From Anastrepha obliqua (taxonomy: Eukaryota; Arthropoda; Insecta; Diptera; Tephritidae), in the NCBI RefSeq assembly GCF_027943255.1, contig NC_072896.1, forward strand, positions 48,200,501-48,264,500: 64,000 nucleotides of DNA. The letters run 5' to 3'. A model generated the notes under the pieces. It was not told the DNA's origin, ran no database searches, and worked only from the letters and a program-made list of their open reading frames with translations. The translations under genes were made by a program, and so were the position numbers. Below, one piece after another: positions 1 through 10,945 of the stretch; position 1 is the stretch's first letter, and every line of letters starts with the position of its first letter.

Positions 1-67
1 AAGATGGAATGAGAGTGATATTGAAGGGCCAATGCCCCCAAGCTCATTTAGAAGAAATATATACATA
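1..67 (-). repeat. 3' UTR scrap of a non-LTR retrotransposon, cut by a Helitron
   Basis: Positions 1-67 are the reverse complement, with about one mismatch, of about 2446-2511, which lies in the 3' UTR just after a jockey-like reverse transcriptase fragment on the other strand. This is therefore the same retrotransposon family in opposite orientation. The match stops exactly at base 67, where the Helitron end begins. The element continues leftward out of the window. Confidence 0.6.
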
Positions 68-678
68 CTAGCGTACCCTCGCCCGCTTCGCTAGACGATG
101 AATTCAATGATTTGCTGAAAGAGAATAAAATTAATATAATACGAAACAAAGCAAATTCTTTGATACAATTTCATTCGAACTTTATTGTAACACTTTTTGG
201 TAGACAACGTTTTTGGTTTTTTCATCTTTCGCGTGAATAATGACGATGGTTTGCCAACTCGTGAGCAAGCTACATACAATTGTCCATGAGAAAAAATTGG
301 GTATTCTAAATTAATACCGCACATTTGTAGAGACTGTCCTTGCTCCTTATTAATTGTCATAGCGAAGGCAAGGCGAATAGGGAACTGCAAACGTTTGAAA
401 TCGAATGGTAAATCCGTCTGAATCAGTGGAATTCTGGGTATCAAAACGTCTTCTCCTTTGTACTTCCCTTTCAAAATTGTTGCTTCGATAACGTTACCCA
501 TTAGCTTCTTCACAGCGAGTCTGGTACCGTTGCGCAGCATAATAATCGGTGCTCCAATTTTTAATCGTAAATTATGAGGTGGTAGGCTTGGCAAATCGAG
601 TGAGTTTAAGAATTCAGTTGGATAATTTACGACATCATCTTGATCAGTAATAGTGTCCATTGACTTACTTATATGCAA
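68..678 (-). mobile_element. Helitron 3' end with PIF1-like helicase C-terminus
   Basis: The minus-strand reading frame 678-91 (195 codons) matches the C-terminal helicase part of a Helitron Rep/helicase protein. It carries the PIF1-family sequence KEQGQSLQMCGINL and the terminal YVACSRV motif, preceded by a GAPIIMLRN segment. Such proteins nick and unwind DNA for rolling-circle transposition. On the minus strand the element ends in CTAG at 71-68, with a 6-bp inverted repeat (CTAGCG/CGCTAG) spanning 68-94, and the next base is T. This fits the CTRR end and A/T target rule of Helitrons. The replication-initiator and upstream helicase motifs are absent, so this is a truncated, inactive copy. 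The 5' end was not found. Confidence 0.75.
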
Positions 679-1017
679 CTATGTCACCAGGTATTTGATC
701 TAAAATAGCTGAATTTATATCATTGACGTCCTTATTTTTCCCGGCTAAAATTGCTCTTTCGCTGAGTCAATCATGGTTTTTGTAATGTTGAACTATGTTT
801 GGAAATACACTCTGTATCAATGCCTCTTTAGACTGTGCAAAAGTGCAGAAATTGTTAGGCAATGTTATCATTCCTGTTGTTTTTGAAAAAAGGTTTATTT
901 TTTTTGGTTAAAAAGTGCTTTTTGAAGTTTTAAAAAACACTTCGCTCTAACAAATTTCTTCTCAGTTAATTGCTGAAAATTAAATATTTTGAAAAAACTA
1001 TTTTTTTTTAATTTAAC

Positions 1018-1500
1018 GTTTTTGAGAAAATTTTGTTCTTGAAAAAATTTCATACTTTTGTAAAAGTTTAAATTGATTTGTTAAAAAAGATTTTTTTCCG
1101 CTTTGAAAAACACCCCCTCGAAAAAATGTATTCTCTATTAATAGTGGAATATGAAATGCTTTGAAAACACCATTTTTTTTTAATTTTGTTTGGTTTTTAG
1201 AAAATTTTGTTTTGAAAAAATTTCATACCCTTGAAAAAGTTTTATTTTATTTTATTTGTTTAAAATTTTTGAAATTTTTTTTTTTGTAATTTTAGAAAAA
1301 CACCTCTTCGAAGAAATTTCTTTTATCTTTTTGAGGAAAATTTGGTTTTGAAAAAATTTCATGCTTTCGAAATTTTTTTTTATTTTACTTTATTTCTTCA
1401 AAATTTTTGAAAACAATTTTTTTTATATTATAATTTTCGAAAAACACCCCTTTGAAAAAATGTTTTCTATGTGTATAGTGGTATTCCATTAACTTTTAGG
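1018..1500. repeat. degenerate AT-rich tandem repeat, about three units
   Basis: A block beginning gaaaattttgtt..gaaaaaatttcat recurs at about 1028, 1199 and 1335. Each copy is followed by a T/A-rich stretch and then a gaaaaacaccyc motif with tcgaaraaat. Units are roughly 135-170 bases and poorly conserved. The wider stretch 700-2095 holds no supported gene. The 162-codon minus-strand frame in 1710-2198 partly overlies the antisense of a reverse transcriptase fragment and resembles no family I recognise. Confidence 0.5.
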
Positions 1501-2099
1501 ATTATAGTCAAATACTTACAAATATCTACGCTTTCACAAACAGCAACAATAAACAAATTTCCTCAAAACCAAAAAATTTACTTTTTTCTAAAAAAATTCT
1601 AAGCAAACAACGTAATAAATTTAGAATTTTGTGTTCACGAAAAAACAGTATTGTTTTTATTGTATTAACTCAAAACCAAAATGTTGCAAAAAATCAAAAC
1701 AAAACTAAATTATTTTTTTGTGTTCATTTGGTCCATATGTTCCATAAAAAGTTGATATGGTAAATAATATGCAGGGTCTGATACACGCAAATTTCCATTG
1801 ACCATTATAGTGACAAAATTATCGATCACCAATTCCAACAGGATTTCAAAATCAGAGTTGGAATGAGTTGTTGTGTGGTGTACTTCTGAAAAAATGAGAA
1901 ATAAACAAAATAAATCTAAAAATTCGAATTCTAACTTTATCTTGTGTATGTTCTTATTACCTTTGAATTTTTCCAATGAAGCACCATTCATTTTAAATTT
2001 TCCAAGAATTTTTTTTTTCATTTCGCGTTTCTTTCCTTTTTCATTCGATTCCAACATTTGTTCATAGCCGAAAACATCGTTTGCAAACGCATTCATTTC

Positions 2100-2592
2100 C
2101 ATATAGAATTGGTCAAAGAAAGCATTGCTCAATTGAATTGAAACATTATTTTCATAAATACTTAGGACCTTAACTAATGCACCTTGGTACATACCCAACG
2201 CAGATATTCATCGCGACCTTGACATCGATCCTATTGATGAAACAATACAAAGCGCTAGCAGAAGACACATAAATAGACTATTAACGCATACAAATCCTAT
2301 GATGAGAAGACTACCAAATAAAGAAAAATCTACCCAAAGTCGGCTTAACCGTCAAACACCAACAGATCTTGCAAAATCCTTGTAATCAATTGTCAACTAA
2401 TCGTATATGTCATTGTTTGTTAACCACTTGTTTTTAAATAATATGTATATATTTCTTCTAAATGAGCTTGGGCGCATTGGCCCTTCAATATCACTCTCAT
2501 TCCATCTTTTTGTAAATCAAATTACTTATTGTCTAACGACAGGTGTAATATTTTATGGAAGAAATAAAAAATTTTAAAATTTAAAAAAAAAT
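2100..2592 (+). pseudogene. jockey-like reverse transcriptase C-terminus plus 3' UTR
   Basis: Read on the + strand, 2158-2384 encodes ILRTLTNAPWYIPNADIHRD and then a frame ending in TPTDLAKSL and a stop. This is the conserved end of the open reading frame in jockey-type non-LTR retrotransposons (LRT..APWY..N..IHRDL, then ..HxNPM....RL.R..P.DL). Upstream, from about 2100, the match continues only with a frameshift and a stop at 2155. After the stop come about 200 bases of 3' UTR and an A-rich end near 2592. This is a dead, 5'-truncated insertion. Its 3' UTR is repeated inverted at 1-67. Confidence 0.7.
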
Positions 2593-2950
2593 TTCATTCG
2601 AATCATTTGAAATTTCTGTATACAATAACGAAAAATTCAAAAAAAGTTGTACACATGAAATGAATGTCGATTCGAAACTTACTTTAATCTAAGAATCGAG
2701 CAAGTTTTGTTTTGTACAATATTTTGATTTTTTCTTTTTTTTATATGAAGAAAATATTTAAAAGAAATTTTTTTTTGCTAAAAACCTTCCCCTAGTGGAT
2801 CCCTATAATATGAAAAAAAGAACGTATAAAATTGGCCTCGTATCGGCCCAAAAAAATGCGGACAAACGAACATCATTTCATTTTTATATATATAGATAAT
2901 AAAAAAACAAGTATAGTTTACATGAATTTTTCTATTTCACAGATTTCACC

Positions 2951-3375
2951 ATGCCAAAAAAAAAAAATGACGAACGTTCACGAGGTACCGAAGGAGAAAA
3001 AATAAAAAAAAATTAAAAAAATAGCCAAAACGGAAGCAGAGCGGATTCGCGCATACCGAGCGCGCATAAGGGCCCTCGAGAATGTAGCCGCGGCTGCATC
3101 TATAAGCAATGTTGCTGTCCTCAGTCAACGGAGTAGCCAGAGTGATCAGGAAGCAGGGAATACTCATCAAGAATTTGTTGTTCGAGCTGATGTTCATCAA
3201 CCAGATTTGCCATCGCTTTCGGATGCTCCGTCAAGGAGCAGTAATGCACAAGTTCTGCGTGGCACATTAATGTTGGGGAGACGTGGTAAAACTCCGAAAA
3301 CATCAGCAGAACGTGTTCGTGCTTATAGTGAACGGCAAAAGTCTGCAAAAAAATGCTACCAACCGGCAACACGTT
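2951..3375 (+). pseudogene. possible Helitron protein N-terminal fragment
   Basis: A frame starting near the ATG at 2951 is lysine-rich, then shifts near 3020. It next contains two similar motifs, AERIRAYRARIRALENVAA and AERVRAYSERQKSAKK, ending in a stop near 3377. Paired AER.RAY.(A/E)R repeats are a feature I associate with the start of insect Helitron-encoded proteins. That recollection is from memory and should be checked. No endonuclease or helicase domain follows. It could be a second Helitron scrap unrelated to the one at 68-678. Confidence 0.35.
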
Positions 3376-3584
3376 GATGACATTTCTGTACTTGGTGAAC
3401 TATCTCAACAAGTAATCAACACGGCAATAGCCACGGCAAGTCAAGAATGCGCAGGGCGAAGTCGTACATATCGAAATTTTGTCGAAACAGTATGCACTCT
3501 CGGATCTTCAACCAGTGTACCACCGTACCACACAGAAGTTTCACTTCTACCACGTGTACGATGCTGCACATGATTTTTTTTACG

Positions 3585-3716
3585 AGGAGCTTTTACATGG
3601 CAGAAATACTCGGATGTTTGCCATTGCCTGCCGAGGGGAGACCGGTAGTAGAAAAAAACGTTTTCTATCATTTTGGTGTTTCATGCACGGAAATTCGAGC
3701 CTACGCACTTCCGAAA
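3585..3716 (-). repeat. tRNA-derived SINE, partial copy (S1)
   Basis: Minus-strand piece of the SINE family described at 50789. It keeps the ctcggatgtttgccattgcc body, the ttttggtgtttca stretch and a decayed B box (cgaattt on the minus strand). Confidence 0.65.
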
Positions 3717-4246
3717 AAATAGATTACACACTACAAATTTCGTTAAAAAAGTGCTATCTTTTTGCCAAGTATATAAACGATATTTTTATAGACCTGAAAG
3801 CGTTTAAAAATATATAAATGAATTTTTAAATAAATAAATGCAACGGAAATATAAATTCCACGTAAATAAAAAAGTATATTTAAACCATAACGCCTTCGTA
3901 TGCATACGTAGCTCAAATAGTTCATTGTAACACATAAACAAAATCCAAAAAGAGAGTTAATGTTAACATATAGGTATTACATATGAATTGTTCAACTTTT
4001 AATAGTCAAATAAGTATAACTCACCTATATCACTTTGTTTAATACATTTTGTTTGGAACGAAATTTGTAGGCGAAATGAAAAAATAACTATGTTTAGCCG
4101 ATGTATGCTCAAGGAACCTTACTTTCACGCTTACTACATTCAACTGTACTCTTTTTTTCTTAAAACGACCGCAAAGGAATAGCGCTACTAAAAAAATACA
4201 CTTACATACGTACACACAGTTATAGTTTACAATCCACATTTAGGTA

Positions 4247-5928
4247 CAGTGGCTCAATAAAGAACTCGGACAAACCTTAGTTAAAATTTTGTATAAAAAA
4301 CACTGCTAAAATAAAGGCAATTTGAAACGATATATTTCGATTTCTAAATGCTTTATTTATATAATTTAAGAAATAACAAAAACATAAGATAAGTCGTGTA
4401 CACTTCTTTTACAATAACAAAAAACTTTCAAAATGAGGAGAATTCACGCCAAAAAAGAACTCGGACATCTGGCATCACTTCGTAATTTCTGACAGTTTAA
4501 ATGGGGGAATCCCATTTTTTAAATTATATATAGTTAATTGAGGAACGATCGACAGTTTTGGAAGTAAATTGTGTCAATAAAATTGTGTCAAGTACGCATT
4601 TTCTTTTTCCTTTTTTTAAAATGAGTCGACAACGTGGCCAAACTTCGGTGGAAGTGCGAAAAATAATTTTTTGAGCAAATAATAATTATTGAGCAACAAA
4701 AAAATGGAAAAACCATGCGTGAAATCGGCAAACTTGTAAATCGACCGCGATCAACTGTATGTGACACCATAAAACGCTTTAAAGAAACAAAATCTGTAGA
4801 AAACAAAGTGAAATCAGGACGGCCAGAGCTTTTTACGGACGCTAACGAGCGGTGGATAGTAAACCAAGTCAGAGCAAATCCTCATTTAAGTGCTCCAAAA
4901 CTTACAACACAAGTTAAAGAACATCTTGAAATTGACTGCAATCCAGAAACTTTGCGATTAATTCTAAGAAAAAACTACCTTAATGCAGAGTCGCAAGAAA
5001 AAAAACCAACATTAGTAAGGAAAATAAAAACAAACGAATTAATTTTGCAAAAACCTATAAAAATAAGGACATTGAATTCTGGAAAGATGTGATATTTTGC
5101 GACGAAAGCAAATACAACATATTCAGATCAGATGGGCAGTCGTATGTATGGAGGAAGCCAAATGAGGAGCTGAAAGAGAAAAACCTGCGTGCCACTGTTA
5201 AACACGGTGGCGGTTCAGTGATGGTTTGGGGATGTATGTCCGCCTCCGGACCCGGAAATCTTTTTTTTGTTGATGGCATAATGGATCACAAGCAATATCT
5301 ATCAATTTTAAAAAGAAATTTAATTCAAAGTGCTGAAAAATTGGGCATAAAGGAACAATTTTATTTTTACCAAGACAATGACCCCAAGCATAAGGCGCTT
5401 GAAGGTCGCTTGTGGTTGATGTATAACTGCCCGAAAGTGCTCGAAACTCCACCACAGTCCCCTGATATAAACGTCATTGAGCATTTATGGGCGCATTTGG
5501 AGAATAAACTCAAAATTCATAAAATTTCAAACAAAAAGGATCTCGAAGCTGCTCTTAAGGACGAATGGCCTAAAATTGATCCTTCCGTTTGCAGAAATTT
5601 GGTGGAGTCAATGCCGAAACGACTAAATGCTGTTATTTAATCCAAAGGGTTTCCCACAAAATATTATTTTTTATTTTTATTGGCTTTTAAAGTAAAATTA
5701 ATTTCCATGTCCGAGTTCTTTTTTGGTGTGAATTCTCCTCATTTTGAAAGTTTTTTGTTATTGTAAAAGAAGTGCACACGACTTATCTTATGTTTTTGTT
5801 ATTTCTTAAATTATATAAATAAAGCATTTAGAAATCGAAAAATATTGTTTCAAATTGCCTTTATTTTAGCAGTGTTTTTTATACAAAGTTTTAACTAAGG
5901 TTTGTCCGAGTTCTTTATTGAGCCACTG
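4247..5928 (+). mobile_element. nearly intact Tc1-like transposon with 222-bp terminal inverted repeats
   Basis: The element runs from CAGTGGCTCAATAAAGAACT at 4247 to its complement ending at 5928. It is flanked on both sides by TA (4245-4246 and 5929-5930), the Tc1/mariner target duplication. The inverted repeats are 4247-4468 and 5707-5928, equal in length and almost identical. Within each arm the sequence AAGAACTCGGAC occurs twice, at the outer and inner ends, giving an IR/DR arrangement in which the transposase would bind two sites per end. The near-identity of the arms suggests recent insertion. The single transposase gene inside is frameshifted, so this copy cannot move by itself unless supplied in trans. 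Confidence 0.93.
4621..5640 (+). pseudogene. Tc1-family transposase (DD34E), two frameshifts
   Basis: The gene starts at the ATG at 4621 and stops at 5640. It encodes a helix-turn-helix DNA-binding N-terminus (MREIGKLVNRPRSTVCDTIK, then KSGRPELF) and a DDE catalytic domain. The three catalytic positions are intact: D in FCDESKY, D in QDNDPKH and E in NVIEHLW, with 34 residues between the last two. One extra T in the run at about 4667-4672 shifts the frame after RKIIF, and a second shift at about 5030-5036 separates the DNA-binding and catalytic halves. No other stop interrupts the two halves. The protein would have been about 340 residues, the usual Tc1 size. It lies inside the element with both inverted repeats. 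Confidence 0.9.
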
Positions 5929-6289
5929 TATGTAATTAAGCACCATAAGCAAAAGGTTCGTGTTCGTGTATCGCTAACCAGCTCTCAGTGAATATCACAA
6001 AATGATGACGTCTGCGAATGTTGTTTTCATTTTTATTTTTCAAACGGCTCTTTTGAAATTATTGTTACCATACCATAATGAGCGTTAAAAACGCAAAAAG
6101 GTTAGGTCAATTACTTGCAGATGACAGAAATCCATCGTACAATTCTGAGATTATTCTGCTACGAATAATTCTCAAAGCTTCTTTGACAGTGTATTCAACT
6201 TCGATTATCTGCTACTTCTTTTGCAATTTGTTCAAGCTAAGTTATTATAAGATTCAATATTAACAGACAAATTTTTATATACAGGGAAA

Positions 6290-6480
6290 TATGTAAAAAA
6301 GTCGAATACGTTCATAAATAAATGGGTGCAACGGTACACCGAAGTTAAAAACGACTTCCCCAAACAATGACCAAAAAACATGAGATCATTGCTTTGTTTG
6401 TGGAAAAGCCAAACTTATCGTTGCGTAAAACTGAAGCTGCTCTAAGGAAAACTGATACTAATGTATCCTAAAATACGATT
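6290..6480 (+). pseudogene. Tc1-like transposase N-terminal fragment
   Basis: Broken frames give FINKWVQRYTE and then, from about 6367, TKKHEIIALFVEKPNLSLRK followed by TEAALRKTDTNVS, a stop, and NTIRRR. This matches the second helix-turn-helix of Tc1-like transposases (W..RY, then ..L......SLR......L......VS..TIRRR). The catalytic domain is missing; hAT-related sequence follows directly. Earlier sequence from 6040 may belong to the same fragment but I cannot show it. Confidence 0.45.
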
Positions 6481-6659
6481 CGAAGACGAATCGGGATCGG
6501 GTACTTTTTCCCCCGGCCCCGGAGTTTTCAGAGGGGCCCGGACTCGAGGGTAATTCCAAGAAATTTCCTGCTTGAAAAAATATAGTAAATAATAATTCTA
6601 CCAGAGTTCCGTCACAGACTTTTTTTGGTGTCACCATATCGAATTTTATGATCACGATT

Positions 6660-7403
6660 ACGAAGAATAAATATAATATAATAATTTTCTCATTCCTCTG
6701 GCTATTTCCTAAAATTGAAAAAGCAGAACTTCAGACAGCAGCTCTAAATTTTGCTAAAAAATACCCTTCTGATGTGTCGGAAGAAATCTCAATTGAGATG
6801 TGTCACTTGAAGAGTGTGTACAAGGCGAATTTTCCTGGAAATTCGGAATGTTGTATGCCTCCGTTCGACTTGTTGAATGCCATCATAGCTAAAAACTTGG
6901 ATACTCTGTTCCCGAACATCTGCATTGCTTTGCGAATATTCTGCACCCTGCCATTATCGGTTGCCGGCGCCGAAAGATCGTTCAGCGCTTTATCAAGGAT
7001 CAAAGACTACCATCGTTCTTGTTCAACTCAGAGTCGAGTAACAGGATTGGCAACTTAGTATTTGGAATCTGAGTTAGCAAGGAAACTCGACTTTGATATA
7101 AGAAAAGCAAAATTCTAAGCATCGTGGCAGTCATTTTCAAATATTTGTAAGGCTCACAAAATGAATAAACAATTTTTACTTTTTTCAGCTGCGTTTTTTA
7201 TTTCAGATCTGCTGAAGAGTTTTCTAAAATTCATTTTAATCAATATTTCATAATTAATTCTATCAAAAATTTTATCAATGAGTTTTTCAATGTTTAAATG
7301 TTATATCACTATAACATAATACGCAATTTGATAAATAAAAAAAATTTGAAGGGGTCCGCATCTCAAGTTTCCCCCGGGGCCCGAATACTCTCTCCACGGC
7401 CCT
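6660..7403 (+). pseudogene. hAT transposon remnant: C-terminal dimerisation domain
   Basis: The frame 6648-7058 includes LRIFCTLPLSVAGAERSFSA and then LSRIKDYHRS, the hAT-family C-terminal dimerisation domain of the type found in ZMYM1-like transposases. It continues past a stop at 7057 as YLESELARKLDFD. The DDE core is absent. Downstream, 7350-7403 holds a G/C-rich stretch with tttcccccggggcccgaat and ends ccacggccctg, plausibly the right terminal repeat. A similar C/G-rich block (tcccccggccccgg) at 6510-6550 may be a decayed left end. No 8-bp target duplication could be established. Confidence 0.65.
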
Positions 7404-9090
7404 GGTCAAGATTCATTAACAAAAAACATTTTTGTAATGTCGCTTTTTTTATATTACTAAATCCACGAAAGTAAATACACTTAGGGGTTAAACTTCACTT
7501 GCTCTTTAAACATACAATAGTAATATATTTAAACTACGTTTCCTTGAAAAACTCTGTAATATATTATTATATTAACATTACCTGACGAACGAGAAATTTA
7601 ATGATTAATGCTTGATATTGCCACTCCATTGAAATGGGGCGATAATTGAATTTTATAAGGTGTTGGAAGGTCAATTAAAGAACACGCATTAATAAGCAAT
7701 AAATCCACAAAATTAATCTGACCGTTCACATATGGCAGATTACCTGCAAAATTGATAATCAGCTGTCAAAACTGTTTTGAAAGGTTTTTCTTCATATAAA
7801 TTATTTTGGTGGAATATTTCGGTGTTTTTGGTTTCTTCAATTATTATTAACGATACGAAGAAAAGACAAGAAGAAGGAATAGCTAATTTTCTTGCGCAAT
7901 TGAGTGCTAATAATAAACAGTTGGAGGAAATCCGCAAATGATGTTGACTAAGGTTTCAAAAAATTATGGTAGCAATGCGCATGGTATATTCTATATTACA
8001 TTTTATAATAAGTAATAAGGGGGCAAAACCTTTATGGACACACGTTTTTTTCTGTAAAATGAATCCCTAATTAATAATATTTAACAAAAATTTTATTAGA
8101 ATTATGCCTACAAACCGGTTTTCTTTGCCGGCATCCATTTTATTTAGTTTTTACTTTGACGTTTTTCTTTACACGCGTAAAAATAATGATCTATTGAAAC
8201 ACAGAAAACACAGAGTTGTATGTCAAAAAGTGTGGTTATTATCTAAGATTATTTTATAATCTCAGAATTTGGGATGGAATTTGTATGGGAAATTTCGCTT
8301 TTTAATTACGAATTGGGAGTTAAGCACGAAAAAGTAGATATGACTTATTTGTGAACGTATCATTACTTAATATTGTAGGATTAACATATTTACTAATATA
8401 GTGGCGGTGAAATTTATATGGTACAGGTATGCTCATGTATGGGGTTGGATTTGGAATGGAGACATATTTAAAACATGATATTGGAGCACAGATACGCAGG
8501 CAAAGCAATATATTAAAAGGAGCACGCGAAATAATATTATATCAGATATATACAGGTAAATCAATATATTAAAAATTATTAAAAACAGTCGTAGGCGAAA
8601 TATCTAAATAAATCTCTCCAAATAATTACTCTGAGTTCGATCACTGGATTGTCAAATAAGAGCACACATTGATGGCAACACACTTTGCTTTACTTTATTT
8701 CGAACACTTAACTGCTTTACTTTACATGTACAGGTTCGCCCTACGACTGAATGACTTTATTACTTTTAGTTTATTCTCTTAAACGTTACATTTACAACTG
8801 AATATGTGCTTAATAACTATAGTAATTTCTAGATCTGGCAACACGTATCTTCTGCCGAGTTCTATATGCTGCCGCCATCATGGCGAATTGTTTTTGTTTT
8901 GGCATCTGGATTGCCATTCCCCGTAATTGTATGGGCAATGTTTATGCTGTTACAGCAACAAAATTATTAGGGCAAATCAGTAAATTAATATAACTGACAA
9001 GAACTGTACAATATGAAATCCCTTTTTACCTTTTGCCGCTTTGATATAGTTAACCGTTCGGTTTGATCCGAGGGATTCGATATAAATATG
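7404..9090. other. no supported gene, 7404-9090
   Basis: AT-rich sequence with short open frames only. I recognise no family. There are TATA-rich stretches around 8510-8590 and a less AT-rich patch at 8830-8900 without coding pattern. Confidence 0.5.
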
Positions 9091-9094
9091 TTAA

Positions 9095-9811
9095 AAGGTT
9101 ATACGCAGTTATGAAGCAAATAAAAGATGGGTTGTGAAGGATTTATCCTGAAGAAACTTCAGAATATTTTAATTTGAAAATTTTTGATGGTTATAAAAGC
9201 ATCCTTCAAGAACGTAACAAAAATTTTTATTTATCGCGCTGCAGGCGATTTCTGGAACCTCCTTTAAAAAAAGGCGATTTACGGTGTACATCGTAACTCA
9301 GGATTGGATTATCTGACATCAAAAAACCAAACAAATTTTGTTAATATATTAGATTATCTAGTAATTAATCGTTCGGCTAATCAAAATAGTGAATTTTCAC
9401 AAAATGGCAGCTTTTAAAAGAAATGATTTCGATTTTTACGTTAAAATTTGGCCGTAAATTGATTATAAAATGGAAAATAAGTATCAGATTTACAAAAGGA
9501 ACGATTAATTACTAGAAAATGTATCTTTAAAGATTGAGTTAAAACGGTTGACCGATCAAACAAGCCGTTTTCGAGATATCGTGTACACCGACTTGAAAAA
9601 TGCTGTTTTGAAAAAAACATGTTTAAAGTTTCAATACCGGTTGAACGCGCCTTAAAACGTGCCGAGGCATCTCTACATATTTAGGTATAACTCCGAAAGT
9701 ATTGCTTAGATCTACTTCAAATTTCGTGCGTATACTTTTGAATATATGTACATTACAAAAATGCAATAAAAAAAATCGATTTTTTTGAAAGTCATAACTG
9801 CGTATAACCCC
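9095..9811. mobile_element. candidate piggyBac-like MITE with TTAA flanks
   Basis: A 717-bp interval is bounded by TTAA at 9091-9094 and 9812-9815. Its ends are AAGGTTATACGCAGTTATGA and, read inward on the minus strand, GGGGTTATACGCAGTTATGA, matching at 18 of 20 bases. TTAA duplication with short terminal inverted repeats is the hallmark of piggyBac transposition. There is no transposase. Inside is a second, perfect 17-bp inverted repeat, ctagtaattaatcgttc at 9358-9374 and its complement at 9499-9515. The ends do not start with the usual piggyBac CCC, so the family is uncertain. Confidence 0.55.
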
Positions 9812-9815
9812 TTAA

Positions 9816-10683
9816 GGAATAGTATAATAGAGTGGAATTATCAAGCATCATTTGGATAATTTTTCGTTCGGCACACAAGCATTGTATACATTTTTAATAA
9901 CAATATATTCAATTTATCGGCCTTACGTACCGAATTTTTTTTGGTATTGTAAATAAAATTGAAATAAGATACAATGTCTAAAGAGAAGTGTTTGGTTTTT
10001 AGTGATTGAAAATAACATTATAAAAGTGTTGGCTCGGGTTTAGTATAATGCTGCATGGGCAATCTTAGGCAAATTATGTTTGAGATATTTAATGAAACTT
10101 GGTGGAGATGTTAGAGAGTTATTCTTGAACCTTTTTTTATAACACATTTTTTCATAAACTTCACTTCAATTTATAAAATATACAGTCAAACGCGTGTTTT
10201 TACTTGCTTTGACACTGGTATTCGAAATATTTCAATGAAAATTAAATACAAAGTCATTAATATCATAAACAATGTTTAGTACTGTACAAAAGTACTGTAG
10301 ATTTCAAATATCCTTCCAGTAAGCGTCTCCGCTTCGAACTTCTGAGGTGTCTGGGAACACCAAATTTTTACTAAATTTCACAACTAGAACAATAAAATAC
10401 TTAAAAACTATAAGACCTATAAGAATCAGGAGGGTGGAGTTTTCAGCTTTAGAATGGAAATAAACAAATGAATCCCCACTTAACCATTTTTTTGTTTTGT
10501 TTGCAAACTATACTAAAAATTTCCAAATTTTTTTTTTTTGTTTACAACTTTTGAGCGAACAAATAAAATGGTTTCCTCCTTCAGGTTCAATACACATCGA
10601 TTTATACCCATCTTAATTTTTTTTTATTAATTTTCCCATATGTCCCATAAACTGGATAATTACCTAAATCTCATATATATATA
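9816..10683. other. no supported gene, 9816-10683
   Basis: AT-rich, with poly-T tracts near 10530 and 10620. I see no coding, RNA or clear repeat signature. Confidence 0.5.
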
Positions 10684-10945
10684 ATTGGCCCGTACCACGT
10701 TTTTGGGTGTTTGACCGAGCTCCTCCTCCTATTTGTGGCCTTCGTCTTAATGTTGTTCCACAAATGGAGGGACCTACAGTCTCAAGCTGACTCCGAACGG
10801 CAGATATTTTTATGAAGAGTTTTTTCATGGCAGAAATACACTCGGAGGTTTGCCATTGCTTGCCGAGGGGCGACCACTATTAGAAAAATGTTTTTCTTCA
10901 TTTTGGTGTTTCACCGAGATTCGAACCTACGTTCTCTCTGTGAAT
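10684..10945 (-). repeat. tRNA-derived SINE, nearly full body (S2)
   Basis: Minus-strand copy. From its 3' end it has a TA-rich tail near 10675, then the conserved body (aggaggaggagctcgg, tccatttgtgga, cggagt region in complement) and a B box (ggttcgaatctc on the minus strand at about 10917-10928). The A-box end is truncated at about 10945. Confidence 0.8.

Noticed and set aside
1710..2198. 162-codon minus-strand frame as a gene
   Set aside because: Its first third is antisense to the reverse transcriptase fragment, and the rest lies in low-complexity AT sequence with no recognisable domain.
1..2511. 60-bp inverted repeats at 1-67 and about 2446-2511 as the ends of one transposon
   Set aside because: The right copy is the 3' UTR following a jockey-like reverse transcriptase C-terminus, and the left copy is cut by a Helitron end. 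Two opposite retrotransposon copies explain it better.
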